This document shows, one piece after another, positions 11,547 through 22,816 of a stretch of DNA of 64,000 nucleotides. The notes under the pieces were generated by a model. That model had not been told where the DNA came from. It saw only the letters and a program-made list of their open reading frames with translations, and made no database searches. Numbering within the stretch: position 1 is the first letter of the stretch; every line of letters starts with the position of its first letter. Position numbers and translations under genes: made by a program. Where the stretch lies: contig JABYQU010000029.1 in assembly GCA_022264855.1 (NCBI GenBank), forward strand, positions 62,001-126,000, written 5' to 3'. Source of the DNA: Lenzites betulinus (taxonomy: Eukaryota; Basidiomycota; Agaricomycetes; Polyporales; Polyporaceae).

Positions 11547-11740
11547 TTTGACCAGTTAAACAGGAGCGATGGCGTGACCAGCCATCCAGGTGGTGGCAGA
11601 CGAGGCTGCGGGGCCATATCATTGTTCGAGGGCATGCCCACCATTCTAAATAGAAGCTCTGCCAATTTGCGCTCTTGCAGCATTCCGTGCCCGCACACAG
11701 TAAAATCATCTGCAAGGCGCGCCGCTGTGCCGGATGCCAT
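11547..11740 (-). other. Probable N-terminus of LINE ORF2 in a shifted frame
   Basis: A frame with a true ATG at 11740 starts 40 nt after the ORF1 stop and reads plausible protein (MASGTAARLADDF, then LQERKLAELLFRMVG and PSLLFNWSK). Near TGGTCAAAGCTC, around 11550, the coding signal passes to the -1 frame, which is open into the endonuclease. I infer it was once the ORF2 start. Confidence 0.5.
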
Positions 11741-11780
11741 TTTTAAGAAGTGAGTAAGTATGCGTGACTATCCGGGGGCT

Positions 11781-14503
11781 CTACATGTAGCGGTCGTCTC
11801 TGCGGGAGTTTCCCCCTGCAGAACCGTTCCCCCATCCATTGTCCATGTCGTCGTTCGTTCCGTTGGCGAAGCCTCGTCCAACTCCTCCTCCTCCTGCGCC
11901 TCCCCCGGGCCCGCCTCGTGCGCCGCCCCCCCGTCCCCCTCTCCCGCCGCCTCCGCGTCCCCGAGGGGCCCCCGGCATTCCTTCGTTCCTCTCAGGCGGG
12001 GCGGTGGGGTGGGGTGCACGTCGCCGGGTATGCGTCTGAACCGGCGGTCCGTTCCAGCCCGGCACGGCGGGGTGCGGGCACAGGTGCGTGGGGTGGGACA
12101 CGCTGTGGCATCCGGCGCAGATAGAAGCGGTACGCGCGGTGCCCGTGCGGTTAAGGAAACTCCGGAAGGGAGTCTGCGCGACGACATCCCGCCACCTTCT
12201 CCACATGTGCACTGAGTTGGTCGGGGACTCACAGTAGATTGACGCGATGTTGTTACCGTTGTCCATGGTTTGGACCCTTACTATGAGAGAGCTGATGACG
12301 GCGGCAGCCGCATCTTCCGGTGACAGTGTCGCGAGCGCTGGGTTTGTACGTGCGAGTCGTATGATGACCGGTAGGATCTGCGGCCCGTTGAACGTGGCCC
12401 AGACGGCCTCCATGATTTCGCCGCCTTCGTCCTCCGTGAAGCCTCCGAGTGCCACGAGGAAGGTGGGGAAGCGGATGGCTCGCTCGTACGCGTAGAAGGT
12501 GGTGGGGCCGCCTGATATGACGCGGCGTGAGATGAGTGTGTTTGCCCCTTGCGGGGAGAGGCGGACGGCTGCCCAGGTGGTGGGCGAGGTGAGTTGCGCT
12601 CCTCTTGCGTCGCGCTGGGGCTCGGGCGCCACGATGCGGAAGCCTGCTTCGGAGGTGAGCACTCGCACCGCCGCCGTGAGCTGCTCGGTGATCTGTCGCA
12701 CTCGCCCTGCTGGCGGGTAATGCTCCCCGTGGATCTGCAGCAGGACTACCGTCCCCTCGGGTTGCGCCCAAAGATCTGCGATAAATTCGCGGCTCAGCCC
12801 CCACAGCAGCTGTTCCGGGTCGCCGAAGTCGTGCGGCGGATATCCTCCTTCCGGAACTGGGGTGAATGTGATTCCCTGGGGCGCGTATGGCTGGAGTGTT
12901 GCGAGCATCTCGTAGCGCATGGCGCGGACCGTCGTGCCCGGCCCGGGCGATGGTGCGGTGCGCGGTACTATCCCATGGCCTTCGTCGGCGGGCGTGTGGT
13001 TTTCCCTCCGGAGAGCCGGCGTCCACACTTGCTGGCCAGCCAAGCGCGACGCGGGGTTCGGGCCTGGGTAGGGGGTGGCAGGGCACGTTCTTTGCAGCAC
13101 ACTCGGGATGGGTGACTGCGCGTTCCCCGCGGTACTCGTACTTCCCATGCGAGCCGCGGGTGGTTGACGCTCCGTTGGCGCCGTGTATCGTGGGGCGAGG
13201 GGGGCATACTGTGGCGTTGGGACATCATGAGGCCACTGCCATAGCGGTCCAGTGAGCGAGAGTGGGCTTACAGCACCAAAGTCCGGCATAGCCTCCAGCA
13301 CCGGTGCGGCGGGCGGGGCGCTCGCGCTCTGCGCAGGCCCCTGCATCCACTCGCTCTGGCCTCGCAGCCTAGTGGCGTTGGCCGCAGGCACGTCCACCTC
13401 CATTGCTTGGGCAGCCACGCGTCCGGGGGGGTTCGCGGCTGCTCTCGTTGCGGGGCGCTGCTTCGGGTTACGTACTGCTCTCGTACGTCGTGCGGCGGGG
13501 GGCGGCGGCGGGGGAGGGGGGCGCGGTCCGCTCACGTTCTGCTGCTCGATCTCGGGGTCGGGCTGGGGCGGAGGTACACTTCCCCTGCCGATGGCCGCAG
13601 CGAGGGCCTCTGTTTGCTCAGTGAGGCGGCTCCTCATGGCGTCTTGCTCCTCCTTCGCGGTGGAGAAGCTGACGTGGAGCGGGGCTCGCGACGCGGTAGC
13701 ATAGTCTCGGAGCCACACCGGGGGGGGCTCGTGACGCTGGTCCGACACCGGCGGGGGGGGTAGGGCATGGGCATTAGCCCTGACTGTTCGATGGCTCGGT
13801 TGTACTCGATACGTACTGGGCCTTCCCGCTCGTCCGAGGGCGTCTCGCAACGCATCCTCTTCCGTGCACGCCAGGAGTAATCGACTTCACGGTTGGGGAG
13901 GGGGCGGCCGTCGCGTCCAATCCCGTCGGTGATGAAGTCGTCCCACGTGCCTTCTTCGTCGCGGATTGTTTGCACAATGCCCTCCTCGATGGTGTAGGTC
14001 GAGTCGTAGACGTTCCCAGTGACCTGAAATCCTGCGGGCACCGGGTCACGCGGCGGCGGGCTCACCCAGCCAACCCTGTCGGGCGAGTGGCTATCGTACT
14101 CTCCGGCGAGGAGTTCTCCCGCCAGGTCTCGGGGCGGAGTGCGGGGCCTGCTCGGCGGCCCCGGCGGCCCTCTCTGTTTCCCTTTGTCGCGGCTTGGGGC
14201 TCCTTCGTCGTCTCCGTCGGGCGAGCTACACTGCGGCAGCTCAGCCAGGCGCTGCCGGGTCTGCAGCGGGCATGAGTGGTGCTCGAGTCCGCGTGTTTTC
14301 ATGTGCAGGCGTACCGTACTCGGGCTTAGCCCTTCTCGTGCGTTTACACCGGCATGCGGCGGTTGCGCCCTCCTCATCGTCGGGCTCCCCGGCGGCGACA
14401 TCAGCACCTGGGCATACGTCGGCGTGCGCGGCCTCTCGCGCGCTGCCTCAGCCTCGGGGCTAGGCGGCATGGCACTGGGTTGGTTCTGAGCGGGGTTGTT
14501 CAT
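11781..14503 (-). pseudogene. LINE ORF1 (gag-like nucleic-acid-binding protein), split by a frameshift
   Basis: Two overlapping frames make one ORF1 of roughly 900 aa. The first runs from the ATG at 14503 (MNNPAQNQPSA) through a Pro/Arg-rich segment to PMPYPP. The second continues from PPVSDQRHEPPP to the stop at 11781. The switch is a -1 shift at a run of eight C on the coding strand (G-run at 13753-13760). The second part has a Pro-rich region, a folded middle, and a perfect CCHC zinc knuckle, CAGCHSVSHPTHLC, followed by an Arg/Gly-rich (RGG-like) tail. Such proteins coat LINE RNA. The homopolymer makes either a replication slip or an assembly error a simple explanation. Confidence 0.85.
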
Positions 14504-15291
14504 AGGAGCAGGTGTAGGCGTAGCAGGTGGGCAGGCAAGTAGGATGTTGCTGCCTACCACCAAGCCCGCTTTTCTTTTAAGGCTTTCCAGCAGCCCCCCG
14601 TGCGCCTCTCCTGGAGTCCTCTACCTCTGCAATGTCCTCTGCGCAGATGGTGCTGGGTTGCACCCTTCGGGAGCCCCGTTCTTCTTACTGGCCCGCCAAA
14701 ACCAGGTGATGCGCTTACCGCCGCACGTACCGCTTACACCGCGCGTCTGCTGTCTTGTTAACACCGCAGCCTCGCTTTGGTCGCGTACTCCGTTTTCGCA
14801 GGCTAGCCGCCTCGCCTGGCCGCAGCCTAAGTTGGTACACTCACCATCTCTACATTCGTGCTGTGCCGGTTTGCCTGTAGGTCCAGGAGGGGCGCGCTTT
14901 GTTCACAGCGGTCCACAGTAAGCGTACGCTTGGCGTCCATGAGGCATGGCCTCCTCAGGCCGGCAGCTGTACTCACCAGGCTCGTTTCCTCCTTGGTCAT
15001 CGTTCCTTTTGCTTGCGTACTTCAGCGTGGCTTTAACCAGTGGGCAGGCAGTTCAGGTGAGAGCTCCGTCGGCGAGATGGCGGGCGTCCGGAGTTGGGGT
15101 GCCAGCGTAGCAGCTCAACGCTCCCTACCACGTTGTTTTGGCTTTTAGCCGCGCTTCGGCGCTTTCCGCGTCCAGTCTCGCCCTTTCGTGCTACCGGCAC
15201 CTCGGCCCTTCCCTTCTCATCGTGCGCTTCCCGTTCTTTTCTTGCCACATCTCGTGTTGTTATTCCATTTAACATGCGCTGTATTGCCCCT

Positions 15292-16015
15292 TTAGAGCCC
15301 CTCTATCCTCCCTTCGGCGCCGGGAGGGCCGCCTCGCTGCCTTCTGCGGGCCTTCTCGCGCCTCCTACTCATGACGGCGAACTCCAGCCACTGCAGGGGC
15401 GCCTCAGCCGAGAAGATCGCCCTGGCTTCGTGCCGGTCGGTTTTTGACATCGGCGGCTGGGCTTTCGTCAGTATATCGTCATCGGGCCCAGCCTTGGCTT
15501 ACCCGTTGCTCGAGCAGCCGGAGCCTTCGGGGCAGCTCGGCCGCAAAGGTCCCCCATAGGTCCGAACACGTGGTAAATCCGGGTATTGCCGGGATGCGCA
15601 CGTAAGCGCGCTTTATTTCAGCGCCTCTGGTCCAGTTGTCCACCACAAACACTACCTCCACTTCGTCCTGCTTGTTTATCGCGACGATCGGGCCAAGCAC
15701 GTCCGTTCGCAGGGATTGAGGGTCGGGTTGTTGGCCACAGGGTGCGGCGCATGGCATGGCCCACTCAGGCTGGTGGAGTTCGGGCGCAAGCAGGAGCTGC
15801 AGGACCGATCCTATTTCGAGGGGCATGGAGGGGAACGCATGGGCGCAGAACATTGCCACTCCCGGCTTCGTCACTCTTCTGACCATTTCGAGGTCTTCGC
15901 CTACCAGGAGCGTCGTTGCGATAACATCTTGCTGCACTTGCGGACGGGAGTGGGGGAGCATTTTTTGTGTGGGGCCGGGGGAGGTTGTTCGTGCTGGTTG
16001 CGTATTGTTCGTCAT
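15292..16015 (-). pseudogene. Extra 5' ORF of the LINE, unknown function, frameshifted
   Basis: A 178-codon frame from a real ATG at 16015 (MTNNTQPARTTSPG) stops at 15479. The adjacent frame then continues the coding signal without a break from about 15483 (DDDILTKAQPPMS) to TAA at 15292, so the intact protein would be about 240 aa. It contains a hydrophobic/acidic core (LGPIVAINKQDEVEVVFVVD) and an Arg-rich C-terminal region. I recognise no domain. It lies inside the element boundaries and in the same orientation as ORF1, so I assign it to the LINE. Further fragments of coding character on the same strand lie at 15120-15275. Confidence 0.6.
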
Positions 16016-16870
16016 TCCTTTTTAAAGGGCTGCTCAGAAGCGACAGAGGGTCGGTTACTTCGCGTACGTCTCGCTTGGATGGGTTTGGCGGCTCCCCTAG
16101 CAGAGAATGTAGCTTTTCTCCTATTCCAGCAGGGTACACGCAGCAGCGTCCTGAGAAAAGATCAGCTCGCTAACCAGCGCGAGGTGTTGGGCAGTGAAGC
16201 GAGACGTCGGGCGCAGTCCTGTGTTAGCCGCATTATATATTCCCGCCAGCCTTGGCCGTTTTACGACCAAGGATGCTCACACTTTCCCGGGGGATTCGCC
16301 GCGGCAGCCCTCCTCATTTTCTTACGCATCAGGCAGCGCTGGCTTTCATGGTGCGTTTTTATTCGGCATGCTCTAGTATTATGTCTTTTATGCTCTGGCT
16401 TTCCTTCCTAGCCACGTTTATAGCCTGGTCTCATGCTGCTCACGCACGTCCCCGCTCGTCCGACCTTTCGTCTGGGCGTCCTTCGCGTTCATTCACGTCG
16501 GTCGACTCGGCCGGCCCGCTCTCTTCCGGTTGCTCAGCCGCTCTTACTTCGGCTCCTCCTCGGCCTGCGTCATAGCCTCATTCGGGCCCGCCCACCGGCT
16601 CCGGGCGCTTTCTGTCCTCGCGCACAGCCTCCCGGCACGTGCGGCGCGTATCCGGCGCGGCATTGCCAGCGCACTCTCCTCCCCCGTGTTGCTCCTAGGA
16701 GCTCGCAGCGGACTGCTTTGGGCAAGGCCCGTCTGCCCACACGTTCACCTACTTTGTGCGCGGTCATTCCCATGTAGAGTTCCTTCGGGCCCAGCAGTAT
16801 TGAGAAAGTTTCGCATTTTGGCACCGTGGGAAAAAACAACGATGGTGGTGGTTCGTGGAGAAGGAGAGCC

Positions 16871-16885
16871 TACCGATCGATCTTT
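16871..16885. repeat. Target-site duplication, 5' side of LINE
   Basis: Second copy of TACCGATCGATCTTT. It fixes the 5' end of the element at 16870. Confidence 0.85.
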
Positions 16886-18957
16886 GTTCGCCGGGCGAAC
16901 GTCCATGACGGCTCTGAGTCTGATGCGCGCCGTTGGCCGCCCGGGTCCACTCTATCGGCCTTCAATCTCTTTGATTTGATTTCCGGCGTTTGCTCCTCTC
17001 TTCACGAACCATATCCGACCGCCGTCATCCGCTCGGCTACTTCTCAGCTGCTGACTCTTCCTCTCGGGCTTTACTCATATATCTTACGTCGCCCTACGAC
17101 ACCGTCTCGTGTTGAACCATCGTCCAAGGTTGTCTTAGAACGCCGCACGCGCCTCGCATGGTGTCCGCCGGACGGCAGTACCCTGCTCCCGGTGCTAATA
17201 AACCGTACGTCCTTCCTATCGCTTGTGCCGAAGGAACGTCTTCTGGGGTGAGCAGAATGTGGGAACACGTCGATGAATTATCGACAAATCGAGCCTGCTC
17301 TTAGCACGCCAAGTGTGCACGTATATAAGCCGCAGCAGACGCGTGGGCCCCGGGACAACGCTACGCGTTCTGATAGACCCGCCTGCTTCTGCCTCGTTCC
17401 ACTCGTTTTTGACAGCTCCGGCTACTAACGAGTATCTAACTCCGGGAACTGTGTCAGCTCTTATCCAACGACACACTGGGTGCCTGTCGTCGCGTGTACC
17501 TGTGCGATTTGATCCCATTAATATTATGAATTGGAAGGTGGGCAAGGTATGTTTCCGTACAATGATTCAAGTGCGAAAATACTCATAGTGTGTTCTAGTA
17601 AATGGATTACGTTCTCGGTTGCATACAGAAGCGCACCTTGTGAAAGTTCCGCGCGCGTCCGAGTCGAAGCTCAAGGGCGATCTGAGCGTACAGAGGCTCA
17701 GTGGTGAGACCATTCAGCCTCTGCAAGTAGCGCAATGGTGAGAAAACACGCTGCAGTGCAGCAGTCCATAACAGATGGAACATCATCACACGTGGGCGCA
17801 CTATCACTACACGCGCCGTCAGCGTATCGAACATGCTGCCTCATCGAATCCTTTGGATGTTCCTTGGACAGACATTCTCGGCGATATCTGACAGCACATA
17901 TGACACCCATGACCAGAGGTACGAATACCGGTTGCAAACGTCGCATCACGGGTGCTGCAAACATGCCATTGATCTACGTTAGACAGCTTCCTAAGGCTAT
18001 GTCAGCGCAGGCCGCTTGTCTCGGACTCGGACGGAGACCCATTCGCCACACCAGGCATCAAGTCGGCGGAAGACTCACGTTGTCCGTGTCCCCATACCCA
18101 ATAAGTCGTCAGTCCGAGACCGACGTCATCAATTGGGAAATTGATACAACGAATTACCAAGTCTACTTCGGCTCCCTACATTCCGGAGTGCGTGCGGCAG
18201 CCTGCTGCTCTCTGCTGCACACGGTAGGGTATGTCCACTGCATTACTTTCGTACATTATCGCCCTCGAGAACATCCCACGACATACGCCACACTCAGCCA
18301 GCCCGTGGACTCTCCATCCAAGGCGACCCTCGAACATCTCGCTCAAACACATCTGTCGACGGCCGGGGCGGCCGGGCCTCGACCTGCAAAATTACAACTT
18401 GGCTAGTCGGAGCACTAGTCCGTCACAATCAAGGTCAAGGGCCGGCTCATCACGGCGAGGCAGCCTATGCAGGGCATCGTACGAGACACTAGTACTTCGG
18501 AAACGAAACTTCCAGCGTTGGCACCTGCGAGGCTCATCAGGGCTCATCATCCAAGGCCTCTGCACATACTATCGCCCCGCCCGCGACCGGACTTGCCGCC
18601 TGAGGCGCAGCGGCTCTGCCTCGCTTTGCCACCCCGCCGATTCCAAGTCGGCGCGGTGCTCCGTACGATACACTTGCATCATAATCTCTGAGCAACTTCC
18701 TTGCAAGCCGCCGGACGATCATGTACTACACTGATGATGCAATGTATGTGTGCCCATCGCTCTAAAGAGCATAGTGCAGGCCCGAGACCGTCGTCCGGGG
18801 CCTATCGACAAACTAACGTCACCTCGGACTCCGGAGATCAGAAATCTGAGCTGCAGCCCCGCAGCCCCAGACTTTTAGTTGATGTCGATGCGATCTATAA
18901 ATCGCAGTTGAGACATGTACAGATGATATCGATCAGTGCCGGATGCAAGCAAAACGA
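16886..18957. other. Intergenic between LINE and tRNA
   Basis: No gene recognised. A TATA-like GTATATAAG sits near 17318 on the plus strand, but the frame behind it (17313-17588) has no known domain. The 223-codon frame at 17735-18406 has erratic composition and no homology I can name. Confidence 0.5.
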
Positions 18958-19045
18958 TTCCCATTAGCCGACTTGAACGACTGACCTCGTCATCACACGA
19001 TGTGATCGTACTAGTGACGCGCTCTACCAGCTGAGCTAAACGGGA
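18958..19045 (-). tRNA. tRNA-Thr (anticodon AGT) with a 15-nt intron
   Basis: Full cloverleaf on the minus strand. Acceptor TCCCGTT (19045-19039) pairs with AATGGGA (18965-18959), with one G-T wobble. The D arm is GCTC/GAGC. The anticodon stem CGTCA/TGACG pairs perfectly around loop CTAGTA...A. The T arm is AGTCG TTCAAGT CGGCT, and the discriminator A is at 18958. Anticodon AGT occupies loop positions 34-36. A 15-nt insert (19008-18994) sits after position 37, the usual place for a nuclear tRNA intron. It lies about 110 nt beyond the stop codon of the Nup84 gene on the same strand. Confidence 0.93.
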
Positions 19046-19157
19046 CATGTTGTGCACCCTAAAGTGCGCACTGTGGTTGGTCCACAACCAGTGTCATCCA
19101 AGAACAATGCAACAATATAACAGGGTACTCGACAACAGCAATAAACTACACCAACGC

Positions 19158-22100
19158 CTACACTGTGAGTATCCTGAACGGATCCGACCCGCCCCCCTCC
19201 AGGCCGGCGAGGACGGCGTGGCGCACCGCGGTGAGGTAGTCGCCCAGCCTGCGCCCGATCTGGCTCGAGAAGTCGTCGTAGAGGCGGTAGCGCGAGTCCG
19301 CGACGACGTTCACCAGCGTCAGCGCGAGTTTGAGATTTCTGTGTGATCCGGTGTTATGTGGGTGCTGACTCATCAGGAGGGCAGGGGGCACGGGGCGGAC
19401 GTACTCTGGTATGCGCCCGCGCGAGTTGACGAGCGTTGCGTGCAGGCGGATGATGAGCTCGGGGATGTAGATCTGGCGGATGCGCACGAGGTCCCGCTGG
19501 CGTTTCGCGCCTGTAGCAGTCGCTAAGTGAGCGCGTCCCACAACGTGCAGAAAGGCAAGTGAGCGTACCGCCCGCACTCGAGTCGGGGTCGCCGACCAAC
19601 CACTCCGTCGTGAGCAGCTTCACGACCTGTTCGTGTGCCTGCTCGATCAGGGTCTGCAACTCCCCATGGGCAATATCAGCACACAGACGACTGAGCAGGA
19701 CATCAGCATAGGTTAAACCGCACCCTATAATCGCTGAGCCACGCCGCGCGTGTCTCCTTGTTCATCTGCGGCTGCTCGAGCGCCTCGCACTCGTTCACTC
19801 GTGCTAGGGCGTCCCATACGCCGAAGAATTGGCGGTACTGCATGTACTCGGCCGCCTCTTCCTCTGGCTCGTGCAATGTTCCGAGCTCTGGGGGAAGCAT
19901 GTCTAGGAGGCTTTTTGCGACTTGCACGCGACCGTGGCCTAGGGATAACAAAGGTCGGGTCAGATGGGATAGTTGGGAGACAGAAGACAGAGGAGCAAGA
20001 TGTACCGAGGAAGTAACGCAGAATGACGTTCGTCTGCTCAAGTGCAGTGTCATACGTCGTCTCCAGGAACGTGGTCCACTCGATCGACCGCACGAGCAGC
20101 CATTCCGGCTCACTAGGCGGAGGCTCCATCGCACTGACAAACGGCAATGGGCCTCTCGCCGGTGGCAGAATCTACGCAGAGGAGTACTTTGTCAGCACAG
20201 GTTTTCAAGTTGAGTCCGGAACGCGCTGAGACTCACTGTAAACGCCTTTTCGATAGTCCTCTCGGCCGTGACGATCGCGACGCGCTCGATGTCCAGTCCG
20301 TGCTCTCGCGCACGGGTAAGAGCAAGCCGGCGCTCGTTGATGTCAGCGGAGAGTTCGAGGGAAGTGAGGAAGAGCGCGTAGCGCTCCACGGCGTTGTCGC
20401 CCAGCGCGCCCGCGTACATGGCAATCAGCTCGCGTTGGCCTGCTGCCTGAATTTTCGTGAAGAGCGGTCAGAGCACGCGTATTAGGGAGTGAGTGGGGCG
20501 CACCTCAAGCACTTGGAGGTACGCTTCGAGGATGATCTGCGTCGCTAATGGGGAAACGGACATATCGATCATCTGGAGGAACAAGCACAGATGTGCGAAA
20601 AAGCGGGTCATCGTCGTGTATCTGATACGCTATCAGCAAGTCTGGCAGTGACACGAATGCATATTCAAGCGTACTCTGGCGATGAGACATATGTGCCTTC
20701 TTGAAGCCCTGTCGCGAAAGCCTCCAGCAACAGGTCTGTCCGGTCGAGGATGATGTGCAGCTGCGAGACGTGGTAAGGGTGATCCGCGGGGGCGCTGTGT
20801 GTTCTGTGTCAGATTCTGCGGGATACCCGGTAAGCCATCGCGCTCACCCGTCCGCGACCTGCACGTTAGAGAGCCCTTCCAGCGCTTGGACGACCTCCTG
20901 CTCCCACTCCTCTTCAACGTCCTCTTCTGCGCCCTCTACTGGTACAGCCGCGCCACTCTCGAGCGCACCCAGACCGTTCTCCCAGAAACACTCGCGCTCA
21001 ATCGCAGAGAGGCCGACACTGAGGCGCTCCTCGCACGCGAGGCTCACAAGAGCCCACAAGTGGTCCTCCCACGTCCGCGCAATTGCCTTGAGCGAGATGG
21101 ATGTTTGCGCAGTCGGTGCGAGCGCGGCATACAATGCGCGCTCGGTCAGCGAAAGGGTATTCTGTAGTGGGACCAAGGCTATGAGTAATGATCCAAAAAA
21201 TGGTTGGTTATACGTACACTGAGTGCAGCCTGGGAGCAGATCTTCTTCCATAGACGTCGGCGCACATTCCCGCGCCACTGCTGCGAGTCTTCCGCGTCCT
21301 CGTCGTCCATCGCGTCTACCTCGCGAGGCTCGTTCGCTACCCGGTGCACATGAACGCATGCTCTGGGCTCGTATGCAGGATATAAAGAGACGTACCGATG
21401 GCTCGCCATTGGAATAGCAGTGCACCGCGAATGCTTGCTGCTCGCCATGGCTGGTTGGCTTTCCTACACAGCTCGACTGCTTCCTCGAGCTGGCCCGCGC
21501 GAACATGTGCGTATAGTGCCTGGAGGACCGCTTTCTCGTAGGCCTGGTGGGGAGAAATGAACATCGCCACAGCCAAATTTCCAGACAAACACTCTGGCAT
21601 GTTCGGGCACACGAAGGTGGGTGGGATACACCCCGGACTGGAGCCGACAGCGTGATAGTACCACTTACCGCATCGTCTGGGGCGAGACCCTTCTCCTCCA
21701 CGCCGTCCCTGTTCACCACGTCCGGGTCGAGCTCTCCAACCAGACCAGCCCCCGTCCTCCCCGTCCGTTTTCCCTGCAGCACGGCGTTGCGCGTGAACCG
21801 CCAGTAGCCATTCGTCGCGCCGGGCTCCAACGGTGCAGGGGACGGCACGGAGTCGTGCAGCCATTCGCGGACGACGACGAGTTCGGAGAGCAGCGGCGAC
21901 GAGTTCATGATGGATTGGACGAGCGTCGCGGGTGGCGTGTATGGGTTGACGGAGAGGAGTTCGCGGGGATGGGGGTATTCTGGGGGCGTGGTTTTGCGGA
22001 TTCTACGGGCTCGTCAGGGCTACCGCGGTTATTCGGGGCAATTGATACCGCGATACGTACGACATAAGAGCTTGCAGCAACGCCCAAGTGTCGCTCTCCA

Positions 22101-22355
22101 TCTTCAGCGCATCGAGCTCGGATATTGAGACTGAGCTATCCGCGCCGGAACCGTCCTGAAATTCCGCTAGCCTTCCGCAACTGGTGAGGCCAATGCACTT
22201 ATATTGGCGCCTATGTATACATACTGCTGGGTGCATATCTCGCGAAGCCTGGGCGCGAAGCCGGTCTCGGGATGGAGGAGGGCCTCGAGGTTGTCCTTGT
22301 TCGCCTGGCAAAGCGAGAGAACCTCTGCACATGACGCATACAGAGATTCAGACAT
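19158..22355 (-). CDS. NUP84: Nuclear pore complex protein Nup84/Nup107
   Basis: Scaffold nucleoporin of the outer-ring Y complex. Fourteen exons, complement: 22225-22355, 22061-22171, 21669-22002, 21396-21543, 21218-21336, 20848-21161, 20675-20794, 20504-20621, 20237-20446, 20006-20171, 19724-19938, 19569-19659, 19405-19510, 19158-19338. They join in frame as 787 aa, the usual fungal size. Recognisable family segments: ALYAHVRAGQLEEAVELCRK followed by ANQPWRAASIRG; RTWEDHLWALVSLACEERL; FFAHLCLFLQMID and ATQIILEAYLQVLE; RSIEWTTFLETTYD and NVILRYFL; YIPELIIRLHATLVNSRGRIPE near the C-terminus. The alpha-helical character fits the ancestral coatomer-element fold. The ATG at 22355 (MSESLYASC) opens the first frame that connects to these exons. 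Introns are 50-66 nt, apart from one of 125 nt. Confidence 0.92.
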
Positions 22356-22816
22356 ATCTCAGAGCCTTGTAGAATGGCTGTCGTAGCAGAGGCAGTCAGG
22401 CAACGAGGGGACGGAGGTAGCGTAAGTGCGAGGAGGAGGAAGAGAGGGACTTGAATGAGCCCTTGGGCGCTAACGCGCGACGCGCCTGTGGCTGGGCGCC
22501 AATATACATAGGATCCGGAGCGGCTCGCGACCGCAGCGTACCGACGGCGACACCTAATATGTGTAACCAGCACGAAAATGTGCTCAGCATATGCGCAAGA
22601 TACAGGAGACGCTAGCCAGTGCTACGCCGTGCGCGCATGCCTCGAGCAATTCTCGTGGACTACCGAGCTTTAGCTTGCCGAACTGAGGCGCGCGGGGCAC
22701 TCACACAAGCTGCGGACAGACATGTTGAGACAGTAACGCACGTTATGTATAGTTTTCGAACGATTTATATATCATCGCGATGCGCCCGTTGCAGCTTGCA
22801 CGACGAAGCGGCTACA
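22356..22816. other. Intergenic between two minus-strand genes
   Basis: Holds the promoter of NUP84 and the 3' flank of the next F-box-like gene. No further gene seen. Confidence 0.6.

Larger units (their letters stand above)
6297..16870 (-). mobile_element. Non-LTR retrotransposon (LINE, I/Tad-like), about 10.6 kb
   Basis: Minus-strand LINE delimited by a perfect 12-15 bp direct repeat, with the A-rich tail at the low-coordinate end. In transcription order: 5' region from 16870; a broken ORF (16015-15292); ORF1 with Pro-rich N-half, RGG-like tail and CCHC knuckle (14503-11781); ORF2 with APE-type endonuclease and reverse transcriptase (11740-8181); an RNase H plus Cys/His frame (8187-6475); then tail. 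Endonuclease-RT-RNase H order and the ORF1 knuckle place it with the I/Tad group, known from fungi. The length is large because of the long region upstream of ORF1. All three polyprotein junctions are out of frame, so this copy is probably dead or recently decaying, although the duplication is still perfect. Confidence 0.92.

Noticed and set aside
17735..18406. 223-codon plus-strand frame as a gene
   Set aside because: No domain, no consistent composition and no splice partners.
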